Of a stretch of DNA of 64,000 nucleotides, positions 22,098-34,057 are shown in pieces (the stretch's first letter is position 1; every line of letters begins with the position of its first letter). This stretch comes from Fusarium oxysporum f. sp. lycopersici 4287 (taxonomy: Eukaryota > Ascomycota > Sordariomycetes > Hypocreales > Nectriaceae), in NCBI RefSeq assembly GCF_000149955.1, contig NC_030990.1, forward strand, positions 3,461,482 to 3,525,481, read 5' to 3'. Below the pieces are notes generated by a model. The model was not told the origin of the DNA. It searched no databases and saw only the letters and a list, made by a program, of their open reading frames with translations. Made by a program: the position numbers and the translations under genes.

Positions 22098-24853
22098 GCT
22101 TACGAAGATTCCCTGTAATATATCGATATTTTTTTTTGCTATAGACAATGGCTAGTAATTGCGCTTGGAACGCACTCTTGGTATTATGTCTACGCCTTTT
22201 CAGTGGTGTTTTGCCAGATAGCTAGAACTACAAATCCAATGATGAAACATGTTTGATGCCAGAACACATCTCTAATAAACTGGTTCTTTGTCCCATTTGG
22301 TTTTGGTATATCGTGTTTTTCATGTTGTGTAGTTCCATGGATAAAGAGAGGCTTCGAAAATAAAACTATCAGGTATCGTCTGCCTTAACTGGTACCCTCG
22401 TATATACCAAAGTTATGGGTCTTTCTGTCGCCTTGATGATGTGTATCCTAGTGTGACGGCATGACAATTATGTGTGCATGAGATTGTTTGCATCATTATG
22501 TTTACAAGTCCATCTATACTAGGTACTCCAACAGTCTACCTTGTTTCATATCGCTGCCATGTAGTTGTCTTCTTATTCACTATACATTCAAACAAATCAT
22601 CGTCTTTCAGCAAAGGAGTACCTAGCTTCGAGATACAATATCAGAGATGCGAACTGTTGTATATATTCATTTCCACAATTTCTATTCATCTTGAGCTCCT
22701 TTGCAGTGAACGTATTCAACAAACATCCCTTCGATCTGGTCCACACCATCGGAAGCATTGGATCGAACGGATAAGTAGTCCCCGTCTGCAAGGTCGAGCA
22801 AACCCACATATGTTCCTAGACATTCTTCAATCTTTAGTAATTGATCGGCATTCGGCTGAAGGCGAGACCATGAAATTAATTCAACTTTATTGCGGAGTTA
22901 GACGGGAAATGCCGAGATGCCAAGGCGAAACTTGGGTTGTCTAAATTGTGAACGCGTCTCCTTATGTCTGCGTGTATTGGATCCATCAGTCATGTACCCA
23001 TGTTAGCAGCTGGAAGCTATTGTTGTTGTGAGATGTGTCATAGCCCATAGTAGTGTCTTTAATGTAAGAGATCGTGAGGAATCATAATCACCAATTCATG
23101 CACTAGGATGAAACAGTCGAAAGCCTCCCTGAGAGGGCTGACCTTGCTTGTCGACTTGCATTAGTGATGCCTTAACTGAAGGAAGCAGGCAAGACTAGGA
23201 CTGCAAGCTATGAGTTGGTTGACTAAAGTGGCTGTAGGTGTGTCTCAGGGAATGAGACAGAATCCGCGGACCCGGTCGGCGGACAAGGTTATGATACGCC
23301 GCGGCTCCAGACGTATCACTGTAAAAGTTACCAGTGAAGGTCTCGATTGGTGAGGGAAAAAACAAGCAAGCGGCTATCTGCAGAAGCGTGTTAATACTGG
23401 CTGGAGTTGCCCATTCGACCGATGCCAGTGGCGATGGATCACCCGTGGAAACGCTTAAGCTAAGACATGGTGAGGGAAGAGAAGGCGGGATCGGAATGCT
23501 CATAGATGAAGATGATGTTGAGATCCTTGCCAGGCTGAGCCTTGAGTTTCAATGAGCAAGTGGATGGATGACTAAGGCGTCCCGGGCCGCATGTAAGTGA
23601 AGGAAGGCCGGTTACACAAAGCGACTACCCGGCAGCGAATGGTCGTCACGTGGAAGAAGCAAGGTGAATATAGACTTCTCTCTTTCCTCTAACTGGACCA
23701 GCAAGTTGAACCTCTTCACGATGAACAACCTGGCCGGAGAGAGAAAAGACCACTAATCCTGTACTTGACATAATACGAGTACAACCAACCAACAGAAATA
23801 CCAAGACTTTCTGAGTTCCGATTGAGAAATTCACACCCCCAGGATCGATCCATCATCTAGAGCGACATGCCCCCCACTCAGGACTTCAAATTACCTCGCG
23901 TCGCGAGCTTAGAGGAGCCATTATATTGGACTTTCGCACTAGGATCGTAGAGACAGGGTTCATTTCATTCCAGGAGGCCCTTCCAATAGCATATACTTGC
24001 TTCTTCTGGTCTCAGATCTGCCCCTCCCCTTTGCTGCAGGACCTCGCGACCCCAGCCTGAAGCCAATGATATGACTTCGCAGCCAGAAATTCCAGGATGA
24101 TCACTAAGACAAGGAGGGCCTTTCAATCGCTCCGTGTCTACTACGTACGTCTCAGGACCCCTCTCAGCTACTGCGGCCATGCGCCATGGAACGCCCGTGG
24201 GACGCCACAATTGTCTGCTCTACCTCTCCCATCAGCGTCGCTGCTTTCATCTGGTCACATAACATCACACAGCCTGGTTCCGAGCTGTTGGTACGGCTTC
24301 TAGTTGGATGCCTTGAGTCCCTATCGTTGGCAAGATGTGTAGAAAGTGTCTGTCGTCCCGCCGCTGTGCCGTCTCGTTGATGCTAAGTGTCATTGCTCTA
24401 CTGCATCTCATTTGTAAAATCCAAGGCTGTTTCTTTAGAAGCCTCCTGCCAAGGCAGAGTCCTATATATGAAGCCCTGGCCTCCACCATCTTCGGATCCA
24501 ATATTGACCAAGACGACCAACAACCGAGCAAGACTTCCCCAGAGTGAACTTGCAGTTACGGGAGTCCTCTTTGTCATCCAGTTTTGTATATCTTGAGCAG
24601 TCTTGGCAGGGCCTGCCGCAGACCTTCCTGGCTGAATTGCACAGTTCAGCTACAAGGTAACAAGAAATATCGTTCCTTCTTTCTGCAGGACCCTCACACT
24701 TGATATTATTGAGTCACCAGCTATCCAGTTGCTTTTGCAACACGCATCAGCTTACATCAATACCACGGGACTGTTTTGCGAAAACAATCTCCTCTACATA
24801 CATCGACACAAAGACTATCTTCGAAGCGAACCGCCTTGAAAGTTGTATCTGGC
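22098..24853. other. Intergenic, no supported gene
   Basis: This holds the 3' UTR of Pdx1 and the upstream region of the Zn2Cys6 regulator. ORFs of 60-156 codons at 22.5-23.5 kb overlap one another on both strands and show no family features. Confidence 0.5.
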
Positions 24854-27310
24854 ATGACGCGACTGAGAGTCCCAGCAGATAAGCGCAGACGAGTTGCGCA
24901 GGCCTGTAACGCATGTAGGCAGCGCAAGCAACGAGTAAGAACCAGAGTCTTAAGCCCCCCCCCCATTAATTCCGAATCAATTGTCTTCACCAATGTACTT
25001 TCTTTTCACTTCTATCAGCGCACCTTATGGTATCCTTTATTCCTTGCCACAAGCGACTCCTATGTCCTAGTCATAGGAAGCATGGCCTCGCTAATGGAGC
25101 AGTTCCTCCTGGATGGTCTCCGCTGTAGAATCTTACCCGAAACATCAAGTCTGTTAGATAGGCAACCTGGTCCGCAAATAACTGGATGGAAAAGGATTTA
25201 CTAACACTGACTCTATCATACAGTGTGACGGCCTTCGTCCTTGCAAGTGTTGTCGAAAACGAAGAGTGGACTGCGAATACAGGAGTCGTACAGACTCAGT
25301 ATCATCGAGCGAATCTCCTTGCTCGTCATCGAGGCAAAGCGCTTATAGAGAGCGTTCTAACCCCCTGAACTTTCCGGTGTGCCGGATACGATCCATGATG
25401 CACCTATCCAAGAAAACCTCACAAGATCAGTCACTCCAGACTTTGATTTCAGGTTTCGACTTGTTTCAGTTCCCAGATGCGAAGAAATCCAGATACCTGC
25501 ACACACTTGCATGCTGCTAGATTGCCAGAATCGCCTCTGTGAGTCCGTTTGCTATTCTGGAGTGATTTGATAATTGTTACTAATAACCCTAGCATTTGTT
25601 GGGCGTTCTACTGCTCACTCTTTCATGCACCATATCAGGAACACTATCGAGAAACATGACGGCCCCTCAGAATTCACAGCAGATAGCAATTGGAGTGGTC
25701 TACCAGAAAGACTCCCTGTGACCCCTAGGATGCAGTCCTTTCTCCCTCCAAGTACAACTACGAGTTTGATCGAGTTCTATTTCAACCATGTAAGTCGTTG
25801 GTTTATTCGAGAGAGAAGAAAGGAACTGATTTTGCATTAGGTACGGAGCTTCATTGACATAGTCAACCCAGAAGCGGTGAGCTTGACTTTGTATCGATTC
25901 CAGAATAACCCGAATGAGGTTCAGGGACCCGATCGGTGCATTTTCTATTTGGTTCTAGCAGTTGCGCTCGCCTTGGATCCTGGTGATTCAGCACACTCAC
26001 CGAGCCCAGAATTTAAACACCAGCTATTTGCCATAGCTGAAGGGCTGGCCCACCCAACCCGTACATTCGAAAAGTCCCAGCACCATGATGACGTCCTCTG
26101 GCCCCTCCAAGCTCTCGCTTTGATGTCTTTTTTTATGCTGTCTGTTTCCATGAGGAATACTGCGTACGAATATTGCGGAAAGTCTCATCACATTTGTATG
26201 CAAACTAACGAGGCTAACAAAGGTTCAGGTCGAGCCGTTCGAGTTGCCTACGCCCTTGGGATTCATCGAGGCCATGAGTCTGAGATCAATCAGTTCCCCG
26301 CCAACGAGGAACTCAGAGTTCTACGACGGAACGTTTGGAGAAGCTTGTTTGTCCTAGACAGATTTCTGGCTGCATCGTTAGGAAGACCGTTCGCTATCTC
26401 TGATAACGAATACTCCGAATCCTCCTTTAGACCACCCAACCGACCAAGCAGTCCCAACAAAGTTTCGAAAAGGGACATGCTTGATCCCCCTATTGATGCA
26501 TGTAAAATGATTGGTCATATCGTGAACAACATTTATTCATGTGACAAAGTCGCGATCGAGGTTCCGAATCAGATGTTGGGGTACCTAGAAGCTCACCCCA
26601 GTTTCCAAAACAATGAATTCTTTACGACAAGCGACTTAATGCCTACGGTATCTCAAATTCATATCCATTTACTTGGCTTCTACACCAATATCCTCCTTTG
26701 TCGCCCCTTTTTCCTTTTATCCTTTATGGGGACAAACGCCTCAGATGGCATCGAGACACAAATCAATAGACTGTCTGAAAGATGCGTATCTCAATCGCTT
26801 CAAGCGGTTGAAATGGTGAAAAGGGGATTTCATGCGAACCTGTTGTGTCATTCTGACCCCCTTGCTCTGTAAGTCTGCTGCATATTGTCGGCCTTGAGTA
26901 TTCGCTCACAAAAGCGCAGCTATGTACTATTTGAAGCGGCACTTGTCTTGCTTAGCAGTACTTATGCAGACATCTACGCTCGAGAGGAACACTTGTCGCT
27001 GGTAAAAGACGCAATGTTCATCTTGAAGACATGGTACACCTCGAGCCCTTATGCAGGGCAGTTCGCTTCCAAGTTGGACTTGTTTCGGCAGGACGTCGAA
27101 CACCAAAAACAAGTGAAAGCTACAAGGCAGGCTTCAAGGAGACAGGCTCACAAAGTTAAACGCGAGCCGATGACAACTTATGAGCCTAGTCAGTATCGCT
27201 CTCCATTCCATCCAATGCCTCGTGATAGTCTGGTGTCCCCACGTGATAGCCGTCGCGGGTCGGCGACTGCAAACCACGCCATGGTCAAACAAGAAGCCGA
27301 TGGGTACTAG
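24854..27310 (+). CDS. Zn(II)2Cys6 transcription factor with fungal-specific TF domain
   Basis: Nuclear regulator. Exons are 24854-24934, 25224-25538, 25593-25789, 25841-26868 and 26920-27310. Joining exons 1 and 2 assembles the binuclear cluster CNACRQRKQRCDGLRPCKCC then RKRRVDC, spacing C-x2-C-x6-C-x5-C-x2-C-x6-C. A middle-homology domain follows, with YFNHVRSFIDIVNPEA and the diagnostic GRAVRVAYALGIHRG. The C-terminus is basic. The 24854 ATG is the only one in frame. Three oddities: intron 1 is unusually long (289 nt, with a C10 run); a frame change in exon 2 at the C run 25361-25365 needs one extra base; and 26178-26228 is a stop-free 51-nt intron-like segment with donor GAAAGT. With the C-run correction the product is 670 aa, or 653 aa if that segment is removed. 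It is convergent with the OPT transporter; the target genes are unknown. Confidence 0.85.
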
Positions 27311-28793
27311 GGCTCCTTGACATCAAGGCCCTTATTCTCACCTACCGACTTAAACATGGGTCAATCTCAGCCTTTTGCTGAGTATTCACAAAGTTCACAG
27401 CTCAGTGATCATAGCATCGACATGGATTAGTCTGCCTTGACCTTTCTTTAAGGTTCAAATTGGGTCGTCCTCGGTGACCTGGCAGCCTAGGAATACAATG
27501 GGCCATTCCAAACGGTTCAATTGCAGAATGGAACAATAGTTCTACGCAGCCAAGCAAGTGAGAGAAACGGAGAACCTTATGGATGAGAAGAGTATCGGCA
27601 GGCAAATGAAAGTAGTTCGGTAAAAGCGGGTGAGCCCAACACTTGGCGTAGGAGGAAGGATTGTCAGTGTGCTGGATTGGGAGGCAGATATCAAACACGG
27701 TATGTTAGTTTAGTACTACAAGAGCGTTCTTGAGACGCATTTCAGGAACATCTGCCATAGACATCAATTGGAGGCATGCCTGGGTAGCTGATATGTCACT
27801 CAACACCACAGAACATCTACGTTAAGCAGCGACTGCTGGCCCTGCATTAACTGAAATCCGCTCTTGACCCATACAATGGCGACATATAGGTTAGAAGTGA
27901 TGTCCGCCTTCGTTTGAGACTTCTGTTACCGTGATTTTGGTATTAGCAGATACCATTTTGCTTCTTTATCGCACTGTAGTACCATCAACTGCTTAGTACT
28001 AGGTATATGATTTTGTTGGAAGTCAGTCTACTGCATAATTAACTTCAAATCAGATACATGAGAAAAGATAAGAAACAACAACAGTCAGAGCATATGATCT
28101 TCAGCACCGGCCACCAATACCGATCATGAAGGTGAAACCCGGTGAGTTGAAAAATGACTGGTCGCTGTTCAGCTCTAGATGTATGCAATGCAGTTAATAC
28201 AGTACCAAGACGCTATTCCAACTAATCTTCTGCATTGATGGCATGGTGCATAAACACATTTTTTTGCATAATGTTTGCTTGATACATCATATTCCTTCAA
28301 CGATTCTAGACTGCATTTTGATGCCCGCCTTAGGCTAAAATGACATGCTTGCACAGTATTGCATGCAGGTTTGCTCGCTAGTATTCACAACGAATAATGC
28401 GATGTAACAAAAGAGGAAATGTTTGGATTAGTTTCGGTTCCCGGTACATGGATATATCCCTTCTTCAAGCCACATAACGCACGCACGAAATGCAATACTG
28501 CGGCACTTTTTCCCGGCAGGCAATGCAATGCAATGCCGTACAGTCTTGCATATGTCTCAGCTTCTCGACTTTGCCGGGCGGCGGGGCTTCATTGTCCATC
28601 TGCGTGACCTCGCACCCCGTTGAGTCTGACTGGTTGTTGAGTGAGTACTTTGAGATACTCTAAACATCAAGAGTCAATATGTCTCTGACTGTTAAGTTGC
28701 ATCAAATGGTTCTGCTGATGCATCAGCCACCAACAAATTTGCTAAGATATGCGCTTCTAGATACAATAGTTCCTCTCATATGCACCTCTTACA
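27311..28793. other. Convergent intergenic region
   Basis: About 1.5 kb between the ends of the Zn2Cys6 gene and the OPT gene. It is AT-rich and includes a GCAATGCAATGCAATGC direct repeat near 28518. No gene is supported. Confidence 0.5.
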
Positions 28794-31600
28794 TCACCAG
28801 TTCTCGGGCCCGAATCGCCCTCCCTCCGGTACATGAGCTTGTATCGCGGTCCCCTGGACATCCATCGTCGAAGTGACAATATTGTTTCCCCACCAGCTTG
28901 GCGGATCTACACCATGCAGCGTAAAGGCAAAGAAGATGAACAACGTCGCTAGGGCGAGACCTAGATCGAGAGCTGACGACGTTAGGAAGTTGAGTCTGGT
29001 CCACCACCTGAAGTGGCGCTTCTTGATCCAGAACTGAAAGACGAAGCCAACGATGCCCCACGAGAGATAATTCAGCGGTGTTGCAGGCGGGATCGCCCCT
29101 GCACCTCCGAATATGAGGGGTGCCATGAGGTATCGCACCGGAGACCTCGGCCATCGTTTGGCTAAGACATAGATAACTATTGGTGTAACGGCACCCAAGA
29201 TAAAGAAGACGAAGAGGCCAGAGTATACCTGACCAGGGGAGAACATGCGTGCAGGGCCGAGAAGGCCCCAGATGATAGACGCTACTCTCATGTGTCAGAG
29301 AACAACAACGCCCAGTCTTGGCATGACTTACCAGCAAAGAAGACACGACCACCAGGACAGGTAAAGTGATCGACCTGGTGGTGCTCGCAGACGTCAGGGA
29401 TATTTTTCAGGGATAGGTTTAGAACGACGATCTGGATGAAGCACGAGAATGTAGTGGCGACGACTTGAGACAGGAACATAGTTCGAGGGGGGATTTTCAT
29501 GTAATGTCCGAACTTCAAGTCCGAGACAAAACGAAGTGATTGCGCCCTGGGGTGAGTGTTAGCTAGTCTCGCTCTTTCGGAATTTCGAGGGGCGTGTCTA
29601 CATTGTGATGTATCCATATGTTTTGAAGCTACAGTAGGTTAGCACACAAGAGTATTGAGGTGGAGGCCGAACGTACATCATGAGGGCTAGAGGTCGACCT
29701 GGCTGAAGATATCCATAGATGAACTCTGTCAAGACATTCAAGCCAATTTGAGTGTTTGTAACAGCTTGGATAATGCCTATAGGCAGAGCAAACCCAAAAG
29801 AGATGGCTATGGCAAGTAAGAAAGCCCACCAGGAGAGATTAGTTGGGTAGCCCAGTACTGTATAGAACCCAATCAGGAGCATCTACCTCATTGTCAGTGA
29901 ACTACACAAGAAGAGGCGCTCAGCATCATGACTTACAACAGCAAATAGGGACATATACCACCACGTAGGAGCCTCTTTATACTTTCTCATGAGTTTCATG
30001 TGAATANNNNNNNNNNNNNNNNNNNNNNNNNNNNNNNNNNNNNNNNNNNNNNNNNNNNNNNNNNNNNNNNNNNNNNNNNNNNNNNNNNNNNNNNNNNNNN
30101 NNNNNNNNNNNNNNNNNNNNNNNNNNNNNNNNNNNNNNNNNNNNNNNNNNNNNNNNNNNNNNNNNNNNNNNNNNNNNNNNNNNNNNNNNNNNNNNNNNNN
30201 NNNNNNNNNNNNNNNNNNNNNNNNNNNNNNNNNNNNNNNNNNNNNNNNNNNNNNNNNNNNNNNNNNNNNNNNNNNNNNNNNNNNNNNNNNNNNNNNNNNN
30301 NNNNNNNNNNNNNNNNNNNNNNNNNNNNNNNNNNNNNNNNNNNNNNNNNNNNNNNNNNNNNNNNNNNNNNNNNNNNNNNNNNNNNNNNNNNNNNNNNNNN
30401 NNNNNNNNNNNNNNNNNNNNNNNNNNNNNNNNNNNNNNNNNNNNNNNNNNNNNNNNNNNNNNNNNNNNNNNNNNNNNNNNNNNNNNNNNNNNNNNNNNNN
30501 NNNNNNNNNNNNAGCGAACACCTGTCTGCCCTCCGAATAGCTGATTCACAATAGGATTTTGAGGCGCCATCCAGGTGGCCACAGCAAAGATGCTCAGAAA
30601 TTGCGCCAGAAATCCTGGAATGAAGTAGTATACGAAGGAACATGCAGTTACAATGACAAACCACTTGTATCTGTGCATTCTGCCTCCTAGAATGGTAGGA
30701 TCTGGTGTATCGTTTGTCTCGTACATGGCATTCATAAGAGTTACACCAACAAGATTCTCGGGCCAGATCATGGATGCGGGATAGACTTCCAGGGTTAGTT
30801 GAAGGATCATTGTGACATAGTGACAACTTGCCTAAGAACTTGCGTAGCATCCCTGCAATGCCATATCCCACAGATTGTGTGGAGATAGTCAGGAGAAGCT
30901 GGAACACAAGACCAAAGTCCTGCTTGTAGAAGATGACCTGTGCAAGGATGATATCGGTAGCATACGCAACAGAGAATGACACACTGGCCATGACAACGAT
31001 AATTGCGTGTTCCTTAACATTAAAGGGACCAGGGTTCAGAGTCCACGTTATACCAAAAGTGGTGAACTCCCTGTCAGGCACGAACTTCGCCCAGCCATGA
31101 CCCATAGGCCACGCAACGATTTGAGCGATGAGAGGCCCAATACTGATGGATGGTTGGCGGAGAGAGAATAGGGTGTTCATCGAAGCCCCTACAATGACGA
31201 GAAGCATTCCTATAGTCCAAGCTCTCACTGTGTTGCATGGAAGATCTTCGTCGAAGTTTCTTACCGCAGCTCGAACTTCAGGATAAGGGGAGTTTTCTTC
31301 CTCTTCGTCATCTGCATCATCGCTGAGCAGCGCTGCTTCATCACCAGACTCTCCTGAACCCTTTCGTCGTGTCTCATACTCCTGAGGTAGATTCGGGTCC
31401 ATAAGCATCTCATATTCCGAACCTGCCTCATCGTCGTTGCGTGCTCCAGAGGCTGCCCACTCATGGAGGCGATGCTTGAGGTTCTCATTTGATGAGTCCT
31501 CAATCTCAAGAGACGTGGATAAGCGTCCACTAGGTCCTCCTATACTTTGGCCGACGGCTTCGGCTGGCAATACCGACCCTAGCTTCTTGCTTTTTGGCAT
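28794..31600 (-). CDS. OPT-superfamily oligopeptide transporter, interrupted by an assembly gap
   Basis: Predicted proton-coupled plasma-membrane importer of small peptides or related ligands. Exons are 31600-30832, 30785-29937 (containing the N run), 29882-29677, 29628-29602, 29546-29332 and 29284-28794. A hydrophilic acidic N-terminus of about 115 residues precedes many hydrophobic helices. Family signatures include SISIGPLIAQIVAWPMGHGW, FKTYGYIT, VSDLKFGHYMKIPPRTMF and the C-terminal PPATPLNYLSWGIVGF. Intron 1 (46 nt) uses a GC donor (GCAAGT...AAG). The exon 29628-29602 is only 27 nt and encodes most of the conserved KTYGYIT motif. The frames on the two sides of the N run differ by one base, so the gap is either not exactly 506 nt or contains an intron. 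Subfamily and substrate cannot be read from this sequence. Confidence 0.9.
30007..30512. other. Assembly gap (506 N)
   Basis: A run of 506 undetermined bases inside exon 2 of the OPT transporter. It hides roughly 170 residues of membrane-spanning sequence if no intron is present. Confidence 1.
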
Positions 31601-32390
31601 TGTGAGATTTGGCTGTTCTCATCCAGGGTTATCGGAAAGTGGGCTATAGTGATTTGCAGCTCATCTAGTTCTTTGGACGATTTAGAGACCCTGAATGCGA
31701 CATTAGAATCTCAAAGGCATTGCCCTTCTTAGTATGAACTCACTTTATTGAGTGAAATCGATTTGCATCTCATCCGGTATAGGACACGCAGTCTGAGGTG
31801 AGGGTGGCCTCAAGCCCTAGACAGAGAACGGACGTGGTTGAGATCGAGCTAGGACATGTATTCTTTCTTAGTTTTTACAGAAGAAGGACGTCTCTGAGCT
31901 GAGTATAAGAGTTTTTGAATGCTTGAGACTCGAGGTGTCGTTGAAGTCGTGTCGTTATATGAGGAAACTGTCCTTTTGTTTGTACTACTCTGTGGCGTCT
32001 ATTGAGGCTCAGGTCTTGACATATGCCTGTCAGCAAACAATAATTGACAACAATATAAGCTGTTGGTTCAGCATCAAACAATCAAAGGAACAAATCCTCC
32101 AAATAACCCGAAATGGGTAGAGATCTACTCAGGAGGATGTTGTTCAAGATAAGGTTCGGGAGGATTCCTGTTGAACTTATGAGAGGTACCTCAGACATGC
32201 CCCTGTATCAAGATGGCACTAAGCCTGACACGGAAATTCCACTTTGAATAATCCATCGATTTTATACAACATCAGCTCCACTGTAATCACTTGGACCTGT
32301 ATAAATTCACTTGATTTGCATCAAGATTTCTATCCGATTCAACTGTTACCTTGTGACTCTCATTCTGGACCTGGTACTCGGAATGGGTTT
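31601..32390. promoter_or_regulatory. Shared upstream region of OPT and CEM1-like genes
   Basis: A 790-bp spacer lies between divergent start codons. No gene and no recognisable operator was found. The frame of the CEM1-like gene is open upstream to about 32244 but contains no ATG there. Confidence 0.4.
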
Positions 32391-33778
32391 ATGATGCGTC
32401 GCGTCGTAGTGACAGGCCTCGGAGCCATCACGCCCTTGGGAGTTGGCATAAGGCGAACATGGACTCGTCTTATTAACAACGAATGCGGAATCGTCAGCGT
32501 CGCAGATCTCGAGCCTCAGGCACGATGGAAAGAGTTGACGAGCACAGTCTCTGGGTTAGTGCCCAGTGGTGATGGAGAAGGACGATGGAGGGCATCAGAC
32601 TGGATCAATGCAAATGAGCAAAGACGAATGTCAAAATTTACACAATATGCCATCGCAGCTAGCGACATGGCTCTCAGGGACTCAGGGTGGGAGCCGAAGA
32701 ACGCAGAGCAGCAGGAGGCCACCGGTGTATGCCTTGGAAGCGGTATTGGAAATCTAGACGAGATTTACGAGACCAGTTTAGTGCATCATCAAGACGTGAG
32801 AAGCCATTCAGTTCTTGTCGAACCTATGCTAAATATGTGACAGGGCTACAAGAAGGTGTCTCCGTTATTTGTTCCCAAGATTCTTATTAATATGGCCGCC
32901 GGCCATGTGGCCATGAAATACGGCTTCCAAGGCCCCAACCACACAGCTACCACGGCTTGCACGACTGGTGCACACTCAATCGGAGATGCAGCACGATTTA
33001 TCACCATGGGAGACGCCGATGTGATGGTCGCCGGAGGTTCAGAATCATGTATCCATCCCTTGACGTTCGCTGGCTTCGGCAGAGCAAGATCTCTGACCAC
33101 AGCATATAACGACAATCCCACAGCAAGCTGTCGTCCGTTTGATGCTGACCGCAATGGTTTCGTTGTCTCTGAAGGTGCTGCGGTGGTAGTTCTTGAAGAA
33201 TTAGAGCACGCCAAAGCACGGGGGAGCCCATATATATGCTGAAATCAAGGGCTACGGCTGCAGCGGCGATGCTCACCATATGACAGCACCGCTGGAAGAT
33301 GGCCATGGTGCATATCTTGCTATGAAGAAAGCACTCAAAAAGTGCAGGCATCAAGCCTTCACAGGTCGACTACATCAACGCACACGCAACAGCAACTCAT
33401 GTTGGCGATGTAGCGGAAACGTCGGCCATCAAACGGATCATGCTGGGCGAAGAGGGACATCAGAAAGAGTCGGATGTCACAGTCAGCAGCACCAAGGGCG
33501 CAGTCGGACATTTGCTGGGTGCTGCTGGAGCTATTGAGGCTTTATTTTGCATCCTAGCCATTCATGAGGTATGTAGCTTCCAAAGCCGTAAAGACGCATT
33601 TACTGATTATTTCCAGGGAGTCGTACCCGCAACATTAAACCTCCAGAAGCCAGACGTGGGAGCTGCCTTTAATTTTGTGCCAAATGAAGCACAAGAGAAG
33701 ACAGTTGGTGTAGCTGTATCCAATAGCTTTGGCTTTGGCGGTACAAACAGCTCATTGGTATTTTCCAGATATCAATGA
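32391..33778 (+). CDS. CEM1: Mitochondrial-type 3-oxoacyl-ACP synthase (CEM1-like), frame interrupted by two indels
   Basis: Condensing enzyme (KAS II type) of type II fatty-acid synthesis, which in fungi makes the octanoyl precursor of lipoate in mitochondria. Exons are 32391-32795, 32844-33568 and 33617-33778, with two 48-nt introns. It begins at the KS core ([20 protein letters not shown]). Active-site residues are all visible: Cys in [17 protein letters not shown], His in [11 protein letters not shown] (frame-corrected) and His in [17 protein letters not shown]. The C-terminus has [15 protein letters not shown]. Two one-base insertions break the frame: one extra G in the run 33220-33224 and one extra A in the run 33337-33341. 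Removing both gives 429 aa in whole codons. No presequence is visible at this start, so an unseen upstream exon or weak targeting is possible. Confidence 0.88.
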
Positions 33779-34057
33779 TGTTATCGTAAAATGTTTAAGA
33801 TGTAAAATAGCTGTATACTATTGTATTTCTGCTGATCAAATTCCTCTTTCTTCTCAGTAACGGCTTGATTGATATGTAGCACAGTAAATACAGTGCACTT
33901 CGCACCATATTACCGAGAGCCGAACCAGTCACAAAATTTCAGATTCAACTTACTAGCTTAGGATCCAAGGGTCCATGACGATAACACTCCAAGTGCCTCT
34001 CATCCCGCCTTGCCCAGGCCCTTCACGCCAAATCTCCCTATTGAACATACTCTCACG

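Noticed and set aside
25877..25912. 27-nt GTGAGC...CAG segment as an intron in the Zn2Cys6 gene
   Set aside because: Far too short for a spliceosomal intron; the frame reads through normally.
29996..30554. ORFs made largely of undetermined residues
   Set aside because: Artefacts of translating the N run.
24854..31600. Regulator plus transporter as part of a secondary-metabolite cluster
   Set aside because: No polyketide synthase, NRPS, terpene cyclase or tailoring enzymes nearby. The KS-like gene at 32.4 kb is a single-domain type II synthase of primary metabolism.
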